From: DATGEP01 sp035310125
Lineage (GTDB): Bacteria; Chloroflexota; Ktedonobacteria; Ktedonobacterales; JADMIN01
Direction of reading: 5' to 3'
DNA: 46,221 bases
Assembly: GCA_035310125.1 (NCBI GenBank)
Contig: DATGEP010000419.1
Location: forward strand, 1 to 46,221
Shown: piece by piece, positions 40,552-46,221 of the stretch
Position numbering within the stretch: position 1 is the stretch's first letter
Layout: the number at the start of each line of letters is the position of its first letter
The notes under the pieces: model-generated
Told to the model about the DNA's origin: nothing
Databases searched by the model: none
What the model saw: only the letters and a program-made list of their open reading frames with translations
Made by a program: the position numbers and the translations under genes

Positions 40552-42513
40552 ATGATTCCGTTTCGGTCGCGTTTCCGTCTGTCGCGCTTTGGGTTGCATG
40601 TGCTTCAGCAGGCAAACCAGCCAGTGCGATTAGACCGGATTGCGGTCATCCTGGTGGCTGGTGGCATGGGTCTGCGGCTTTGGTTGACACTGCATGGCTG
40701 GCCTGGCCTGGATAGCGACGAAGCCATTATTGGAATCATGGGTCGTCACATTCTCTATGGAGGCGAGCGGCCTGTTTTCTTTTATGGACAGTATTACATG
40801 GGCGCTCTGGAAGCGTACATGGCTTCAATCGCTTTCTGGTTCTTGGGAGCCAGTACGCTCGCACTTCGTCTAGCCATCGGAATGCTCACGCTCGGTTTCC
40901 TTGTCGCGATGTATTTCGTGGGTCGCGCCGCTTTCGGTCGCATAACGGGCCTCCTCACGCTCACGTTTCTTGCGTTCGGACCAGCATACGGCTTGCTGCG
41001 CGAACAGGCGGCTGTCGGTGGCTATCAAGAGACACTGTTATTTGGGGCGCTCCTGCCTCTGCTCGTCTATGCGCGTATACGGATGCCGGCGCCGCGACCG
41101 GCGACGCGCCAAGCATGGCTGACGTGTTACACCCACTATGCGCTCATTGGCTTGATCATCGGGCTGGGCATCTGGTCCGATGAGCTGATTCTGGTGCTGG
41201 CAGTGGTATCGCTCGGCGTGCTGATGCTCGCTAAACCCCGCGAGCTATTCGGGCTCGCGAGTCTGGTCTTACTGCTTGGTCTGCTCATTGGGGGCTTTCC
41301 TTTCATTGCGTATAATTTGGGGCACGGCGGTCAGACATTCGCTGAGCTTTCGGGGCAGCAGCTCGCCGCTGCTGGTTCAGGATCCGCCGCGGTGATCGCC
41401 CGCGTCAGACTTACCTTGGATCAGTCGCAGACAACCTTAGCTATGGCAATGCCGGCCGTTCTGGGTAGTCCACATGTCTGTGTCGTGCCAGGCTCACTCT
41501 ATGCGGGATATGTCAGTTATCCCGCCCAGGCCGCAATTCTGGGTGGCGGAAAGACCTGCGCCGCCGGAAATACGTTCTTCTCGCTTGTTGTGCTGGCCAT
41601 CTACGTCATGGCAGTGTGGCACGTCCTGTTAACGCTTGCGAGAACGCGATCTCCTGGGGGATGGCTCACGAAAATATCCGCGCGCATGATGTTCTGGAAC
41701 GGACCTCATGACACCTCGCGGCACCTCTCCTCAGCATCGAGTGTTGCCACGATGCCGGCGCATATCTCCGCCAAGATGTGGTTGCGCGTGCTTCTCGTCG
41801 TCGTGGCGTTCGCGACCATTGCCGAATTCGTGCTCACCAACCACAGCGTAGTCACAGACCGCTTCGTCAGCGCGCGGTATCTGCTACCGCTCTATATCAC
41901 CCTCCCGGTCCTTTTCGGAACTCTGTGGGAGTGGGTCGCGTCGCTCATCCGTCCGCGATGGGCGCGAGAAACCGAAGAAGGAAGCGAAATCTCCGGCGAT
42001 GGGCGAACAAACACTGACACAGCTCGTGACCAAATCGCACCTTTGAACAAGCCACCTATCCGTTCACACATGGCGCTTGCGGCAGCGTCAGCCGTGCTGT
42101 TGGTAATACTGCTGGCTTTTTCGGTGCTTGGGGCTATAGAAACCCTGACGACAGCCGCGAGCCCCAACCGATTTGCCCTCCCCGCATCACCGAGCGATCA
42201 ACATGTGATCTGGGAGCTGCATATGCTTGGCATTTCGCGCTTCTATACGGACTACTGGAACTGCTATACGCTCGCATTCGAGAGCGACGAGCATCTGCAC
42301 TGCTCACTATATCAAGGGTCTGATCGCTACCCACCGTACGCCGCGCTCCTGAGAGCCACGGCTCACCCTGCGTATGTCCTTCCACTCGGCGCGGCAGAGC
42401 AGACCTTCCAGAGCACGGATGCGCTTGACCTCTACCGCGTGGGGTATATACGTGTGGTTTTCGAGCAGTATGCGATTTACTATTTGCCCGGTGGACAGCA
42501 GAACCTGCGTTGA
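40552..42513 (+). CDS. Polytopic membrane glycosyltransferase-like protein (GT-C type), second copy
   Basis: A 653-residue paralogue of the preceding gene: GLDSDEAIIGIMGRHILYGGERPVFFYGQYYMGALEAYMASIAFW matches the same loop motif with SDEA. The rest has similar hydrophobic segments (LAIGMLTLGFLVAMYFVGRAAFG, LVLLLGLLIGGFPFIAY) and a C-terminal soluble region. The ATG at 40552 follows GAGGAG; a GTG at 40546 is too close to it. The 67-bp gap to the first copy suggests one transcript. Confidence 0.72.
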   Translation: MIPFRSRFRLSRFGLHVLQQANQPVRLDRIAVILVAGGMGLRLWLTLHGWPGLDSDEAIIGIMGRHILYGGERPVFFYGQYYMGALEAYMASIAFWFLGASTLALRLAIGMLTLGFLVAMYFVGRAAFGRITGLLTLTFLAFGPAYGLLREQAAVGGYQETLLFGALLPLLVYARIRMPAPRPATRQAWLTCYTHYALIGLIIGLGIWSDELILVLAVVSLGVLMLAKPRELFGLASLVLLLGLLIGGFPFIAYNLGHGGQTFAELSGQQLAAAGSGSAAVIARVRLTLDQSQTTLAMAMPAVLGSPHVCVVPGSLYAGYVSYPAQAAILGGGKTCAAGNTFFSLVVLAIYVMAVWHVLLTLARTRSPGGWLTKISARMMFWNGPHDTSRHLSSASSVATMPAHISAKMWLRVLLVVVAFATIAEFVLTNHSVVTDRFVSARYLLPLYITLPVLFGTLWEWVASLIRPRWARETEEGSEISGDGRTNTDTARDQIAPLNKPPIRSHMALAAASAVLLVILLAFSVLGAIETLTTAASPNRFALPASPSDQHVIWELHMLGISRFYTDYWNCYTLAFESDEHLHCSLYQGSDRYPPYAALLRATAHPAYVLPLGAAEQTFQSTDALDLYRVGYIRVVFEQYAIYYLPGGQQNLR

Positions 42514-42539
42514 ATAGAGCGCCGTATCTTACAGCAGAA

Positions 42540-42624
42540 TCTACCTGCCTCGCCGTCGAGTGGCTACCTGATCCGGTGCCGCCTTGCGCATGCCGTCGCT
42601 GGCCCGCGCCCTGGCATGCCATAA
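42540..42624 (+). repeat. Intergenic repeat, right copy
   Basis: TCTACnnnCCTCGCCGTCGAGTGGC (42540-42564) matches the left copy at 38312-38336; the sequence after it (GGCCCGCGCCCTGGCATGCCATAAG) also resembles the left flank. GCATGCC/GGCATGC arms around 42591-42619 form a hairpin. Together the copies bracket the two glycosyltransferase genes. Confidence 0.65.
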
Positions 42625-42656
42625 GCGCCTTCTTCATCACGTGATGAGCCACACCC

Positions 42657-43023
42657 TCAATGGCGCGGGCGTCCGTGTAGCTTGATGTTGCCTCTGCTGG
42701 CTATCAGGCCTCGCAGCGCGTCCCACAGAATACGCAGATCAGCTCCAGCAGAGGAGGCTGGGCAAATCGTCGAGCGAATACGTGCGTATGAAGCGTCCGA
42801 CGGAAGTGAGTCGCGCCTCCGGATCGGCATCGGACAACGCATCGGTCATGGTACGGAAGCGAGCGAGGCGAAATATCCTGCCACCCCGTCCCACTCGCGG
42901 ACTCCAGTAGAATACCGGTCCACCACCCTGTATCTTGAGCGCGAGCGCAACGCCCACCAGGATCGGACTGGCGAGTAGGAGGCCGAGACACGCGGCGGCG
43001 ATGTCGAACGCACGCTTGAGCAT
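42657..43023 (-). pseudogene. Broken lipid-carrier sugar transferase
   Basis: Start MLKRAFDIAAACLGLLLASPILVGVALALKIQGGGPVFYWSPRVGRGGRIFRLARFRTM is a clear bacterial sugar transferase, the enzyme that loads the first sugar phosphate onto undecaprenyl phosphate. It reads to VGRFIRTYSLDDLPSLLCWS and then meets a stop. Another frame just beyond resumes with ILWDALRG, like the expected QLWNVLRG, then diverges. So about half of the ~200-residue enzyme is lost by a frame change and decay. The next 212 bp upstream to 43235 show no gene. Confidence 0.65.
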
Positions 43024-43235
43024 AAACGAGTCTTCCCTTAGCGCTCGCCCCTTGCGCGTGAACATAATCCGCTCTTACAATAGTGGTGGCGCTGGCATGG
43101 CGTTTCCTCTTCTCCGGCGGCCTGGAGCCTGAGAGATTGGTCCCCTTCTCATCGGACGAGTAATGTGGTGGGGCGGAATTATAGCACGACGCGACGGATT
43201 TCGTTCGCGACCTGGTGGAGTGAGGCTGGTTCGAC

Positions 43236-44882
43236 GTGCGGCGTAACGACTCGGAAGCACCCTCTTCAGCGCGCCACGGCGCCCGCGAGCGGCGGCGCAA
43301 CTTCAAGCGTCTCCGCCCACACCGCCAGTTCGTGCTTCTCCTTGTTCTCGTCACCCTGCTCTCCACTGCCGGCATCGCCAGCGTAGCATACGTCGGCTCG
43401 CGCAGCGCCGCCATCTCCAACGCCCAGGCGAGCGCCAGCCAGGATGCCCTGGTGTTGCGTGACGAGCTCATCGCTCGCGGCGCGCCGCTCCTCCTCAGCG
43501 ATGGCCGGTTTGTCGTGGGAGCTGACGCCGCCACTACGCTCACCCTGAATAATGACACCTCCGTCGTAGACCACACCCGCGCCATGCTCAGCGCCGATAC
43601 GACCATTTACGAGCTCGAGAGTAGCCGCCTCGTCGCCATCTCTACAACTATTCCCGCCGCCGGCTCACGCAGCACCTCCGTCGCGCCCAGCCCGCGCGAT
43701 CTGGGCGATACACTCTCCGCCACCATCACATCCACCGTGCTCGGCTCCTGTGGGTCAGGCGCTCCGTCCACGTGTTACCACGCATACAACGGTGTCGCCG
43801 CGCTCGCGGGGCGCCAGTACGTCGTAGGTGTCGTTCCGCTCTTCGACGCCACCGGCGCGTTCGTCGGCGCGGTCAGCGCCGCACTCCCGCTCGACACCAT
43901 CCTTGCGCCCACGGTGCAGCTCGTCGTCATGCTCCTGCTCGTCGGCGCACTGCTCGCGCTCATCAGTCTTGCCAGCGGCACCTGGATCTATGGCGCTCGC
44001 GTCGAATCCGTGCTGGACCTGCTCGATAGCCGCCTCAACCGTCTCGCCGACGCTGCCGGCGACCTGGAGCATCTGGCCTACCATCAGGTGGACCACTCCA
44101 GCCGCCAGTCCTCCGTGGCGCGGCAGATTGCCGAGCAGGTTCGTGCGCTTGCCGCGATGGCGCAGGTCATGGAGCAGGGGCACGCCACCTTGCGTGATTC
44201 CACGACCGCGATGTGGGCGGAAGTTTCGCAGCCTGGTATGGCTCTCGATGCCGCGCTCGCCGCCCGCCTCGCCCAGCAGACCGCCGTCGCCGCCGCCCGC
44301 GTTGGCTCCGCAGCCGAAGACTCCCACAACCTCTGCCGTCAGCTCGTCACACAGATGAACCATGTGGCCGCCGAAGCCGGTATCGTCACAGAGGGTGGTC
44401 TGGCGCTGGAGCAGCGCGCGCGGGACTTGCGCGCCTGTGTGGAAGGGGTCGAGATGACGCTTGGCGAGCGGCTTCGCGAGCGCATGGCCGGCTCCTCGCT
44501 CCCATTCGTCGGTCGGGTCCGTGGCGCCTCTCAGCGTCTACGCTGGTTCCTGCCGGGGCGGCCCGGCGGCGCCATCGTGGATCAGTCATCCGCCACGCGC
44601 GGCGAAAGCGTCCAGCACCAGCAGCCGGAAAGCTCATCCCGTGGTGTCCAGTGTGGGACCACGAGTCACCACATCGCGGCGCGACGCCCCTCCGGCACTC
44701 TTCGCCCGGGCAGTCAGTGGTCCACCTATTCGAATGAGCTTCCATCCATCTCCCGCGATGCCGTTCGCGGGGACCCCGCCGCCAGCTTGCCGCGCCCCTC
44801 CCACTATCCCGACGACACCGCCTCATCCGGTGACGCCTGGGATCCCAACCGCTCGCAGACCTCCGGCTGGCCCGACGCGTAA
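43236..44882 (+). CDS. Cache-like transmembrane sensor without a recognised output domain
   Basis: A 548-residue membrane protein. A first membrane helix (FVLLLVLVTLLSTAGIASVAYVG, residues ~32-54) is followed by an exported ~170-residue Cache-like sensing domain, then a second helix (LVVMLLLVGALLALISLASGTWIYG, near 229-253) and a cytoplasmic helical stretch (DLLDSRLNRLADAAGDLEHLAY, TTAMWAEVSQPGMALDAALA), coiled-coil-like. The last ~120 residues are Ser/Arg/Pro-rich and disordered. It resembles chemoreceptors in layout but lacks the conserved signalling tip. A GTG start at 43236 with GTGAGG upstream is assumed. Confidence 0.7.
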   Translation: MRRNDSEAPSSARHGARERRRNFKRLRPHRQFVLLLVLVTLLSTAGIASVAYVGSRSAAISNAQASASQDALVLRDELIARGAPLLLSDGRFVVGADAATTLTLNNDTSVVDHTRAMLSADTTIYELESSRLVAISTTIPAAGSRSTSVAPSPRDLGDTLSATITSTVLGSCGSGAPSTCYHAYNGVAALAGRQYVVGVVPLFDATGAFVGAVSAALPLDTILAPTVQLVVMLLLVGALLALISLASGTWIYGARVESVLDLLDSRLNRLADAAGDLEHLAYHQVDHSSRQSSVARQIAEQVRALAAMAQVMEQGHATLRDSTTAMWAEVSQPGMALDAALAARLAQQTAVAAARVGSAAEDSHNLCRQLVTQMNHVAAEAGIVTEGGLALEQRARDLRACVEGVEMTLGERLRERMAGSSLPFVGRVRGASQRLRWFLPGRPGGAIVDQSSATRGESVQHQQPESSSRGVQCGTTSHHIAARRPSGTLRPGSQWSTYSNELPSISRDAVRGDPAASLPRPSHYPDDTASSGDAWDPNRSQTSGWPDA

Positions 44883-44909
44883 CTCTCGCGCACCGCCGGC
44901 GCCTCGCAT

Positions 44910-45899
44910 CTATCCTCGCGCCCACGCGACCCGCTCATCCACATGCCGGAACAGCCGGTACGCCACTGGACGGAAGCCGCGCCGGGGCCAGAAGCGCGAC
45001 GACAGCAGATTCGTCACGCGCCAGTCCGTCGCGCAGGAGCCAAAGCCCGCCGCGCGTGCCGCTCGCAAGCCATGCTCCGTCAGAGCCCGCCCCAAGCCGC
45101 GCCCGCGTTCCGCCACACGCGTCGCCGCCAGATGTAGCTCCACGCACCGTTCCGGCGTAAAGAGGCTGTCTTTTGCCTCCTCCGGCACGTAAATCTGAAA
45201 TCCCAGCACCGTTCCGGCGTGCTCGGCGATCCACACCGTCATATTGCCACCGGCTAGCAGCTCGGCGTAGCCCTCCCGCCAATCCGCCCGGCTCTCCGGC
45301 AGGAAGACGCCGTAGACCGGCGGTCCCGCCTGATGCGCCGCGATCAGGTCCGCCACCTCCAGCAGCGCCTCCAAATCGTCCGGCCCGGCGCGCCGGATCG
45401 CATACGGCATAGCCGTCTCGCCGGCAGACTCTTCGGCCTCGCCAAGCTCCCGTAGCCCGTGCGCCTGCTCCTTGCCGAAGCTCAACGCGAACCACGCCGC
45501 CAGCGCCGCCTGGTCCATCGCTGGAATCATCGCGTAGTGGGCAAAGCAGCCCCGTGCCAGCCACTGCGGCGACGCGGCGGCATAGAGATCGCGGTACAGC
45601 TCGGCGTCCTCTCCCGGCGCCAGCGCGTGCCCCGCATAGCGCACCCACGCCGTTCGCCCGCGCACTGTATCCACCTGCGGCGCGGCGATCAGATAGCCCA
45701 CTAGCCGCTCATCGCGCCACGCTGCGACCCCGCTCGCGTCCGCCGCGCTCCATATCGCCGCCAGCGCTGCGCGCGCCGCCGCTGGCTCCTCGAATCGTGC
45801 GGGCAGCGCCGTCTCGGCGCGCCGGTTCTCACGCTGGCGCGCTGCCAGCAGCGTCGCCGCCTCATCCAGCAGCGCCTCTCCAAACGGTACGATTCGCAT
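44910..45899 (-). CDS. Double GNAT-domain acetyltransferase
   Basis: A 329-residue protein with two GNAT-fold modules. The N-terminal half is degenerate (VAAWRDERLVGYLIAAPQ). The C-terminal half is better preserved: TVWIAEHAGTVLGFQIYVP, then ELHLAATRVAERGRGLGRALTEHGLRAARAAGFGSCATDWRVTNLLSSRFWPRRGFRP, where RGRGLGRAL is the acetyl-CoA binding loop. Substrate is unknown. ATG 45899 with AGAGGGGAAG upstream is preferred over the ATG directly before it at 45902. Confidence 0.88.
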   Translation of the reverse strand: MRIVPFGEALLDEAATLLAARQRENRRAETALPARFEEPAAARAALAAIWSAADASGVAAWRDERLVGYLIAAPQVDTVRGRTAWVRYAGHALAPGEDAELYRDLYAAASPQWLARGCFAHYAMIPAMDQAALAAWFALSFGKEQAHGLRELGEAEESAGETAMPYAIRRAGPDDLEALLEVADLIAAHQAGPPVYGVFLPESRADWREGYAELLAGGNMTVWIAEHAGTVLGFQIYVPEEAKDSLFTPERCVELHLAATRVAERGRGLGRALTEHGLRAARAAGFGSCATDWRVTNLLSSRFWPRRGFRPVAYRLFRHVDERVAWARG

Positions 45900-46070
45900 C
45901 ATCTTCCCCTCTGTGCAATAGGTGTATTCGCGTCCCGACCTCGTTTGCCGTCCGTGCGCTTCTCGCCTCCCCTCGCAAGAGAGGGGTGATACCACATTCA
46001 GGTGGAACATTGGCAGGTGCCGCGCCCGTCCCATGCGCCGGCACCTATGAACTTTGCGAAGAACGACAGA

Positions 46071-46220
46071 TCATTCGCTAGCCTCCGTTGCTCCTGTCGC
46101 TTGCGTGCCCGTTCGTTCTATCCCAGCACCCCCATCCCTCACCATCAGCGTAAAGGGACGTTCCGTTCGCCACATTCGCCCGATGATGACGCACGGAAAC
46201 ACCAGCCAGGGCAGATTTGC
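46071..46220 (-). CDS. C-terminal end of a membrane protein (partial)
   Basis: On the - strand the last 49 residues of an open frame run in from the window edge: a hydrophobic piece LPWLVFPCVIIGRMW followed by RTERPFT and a polar tail, ending at TGA. The layout fits the last membrane segment of an integral membrane protein, but the family is not recognised and the start lies outside. Low certainty. Confidence 0.4.
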   Translation of the reverse strand, partial: ANLPWLVFPCVIIGRMWRTERPFTLMVRDGGAGIERTGTQATGATEASE

Positions 46221-46221
46221 C

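Overview
This is a 46.2 kb stretch of GC-rich (roughly 60 percent or more) chromosomal DNA from a free-living bacterium. The best guess is a member of the Chloroflexota, possibly Ktedonobacteria-like. That guess rests on the codon style, the T-box and L10-leader regulation, the many alanine- and arginine-rich paralogous membrane proteins and the gene content; no single marker proves it. There is no phage or plasmid backbone and no intact insertion sequence.

Region 1 (1-5050) is the translation/transcription core: the end of tuf, then rpmG, secE, nusG, rplK, rplA, rplJ and rplL, all on the + strand. It is divided by a strong hairpin after nusG and by a new promoter plus an L10 leader attenuator before rplJ. 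rpoB does not follow rplL; a strong terminator does. Region 2 (5177-7032, - strand) is an alanyl-tRNA-synthetase-like gene that stops before the editing domain and is led by a T-box riboswitch. Region 3 (7361-17210) holds cell-envelope and housekeeping genes: a secreted anchored protein, a small membrane protein, tRNA-Thr(CGT), a TPR membrane protein with a GT87-like glycosyltransferase, an inositol-monophosphatase-family enzyme, a sugar isomerase/epimerase-like TIM barrel, a DinB-fold protein and an ABC-2 exporter pair.

Region 4 (17050-25374) is the most accessory-looking part. It has a decayed DNA adenine methylase, a non-coding tract with five phased copies of a 17-bp repeat, and a methylmalonyl-CoA mutase large subunit. 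Next come two overlapping DUF488 genes and a dual-OB-fold-like gene, facing a RecQ helicase that carries an extra TPR-like N-terminal region. The 17-bp repeat recurs twice inside the linker of that RecQ. The two DUF488 proteins, the dual-OB protein and RecQ together look like a nucleic-acid processing module, possibly for genome defence or repair.

Region 5 (25375-31650) holds a ChrB-domain/MFS pair (probable chromate or oxyanion resistance), a surface protein with a 15-leucine membrane anchor, a VOC protein, a lipoprotein and a DUF1848 protein with a radical-SAM-like cysteine cluster. Region 6 (31651-35519) is groES-groEL with an array of six 11-bp-phased direct repeats upstream and no CIRCE operator, followed by a CYTH-CHAD protein. 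Region 7 (35919-46221) holds a short-chain dehydrogenase, a Bcp/PrxQ peroxiredoxin, proline dehydrogenase and two tandem GT-C-type membrane glycosyltransferases flanked by matching intergenic repeats. It ends with a broken sugar transferase, a Cache-like membrane sensor, a double GNAT acetyltransferase and the end of a further membrane protein.
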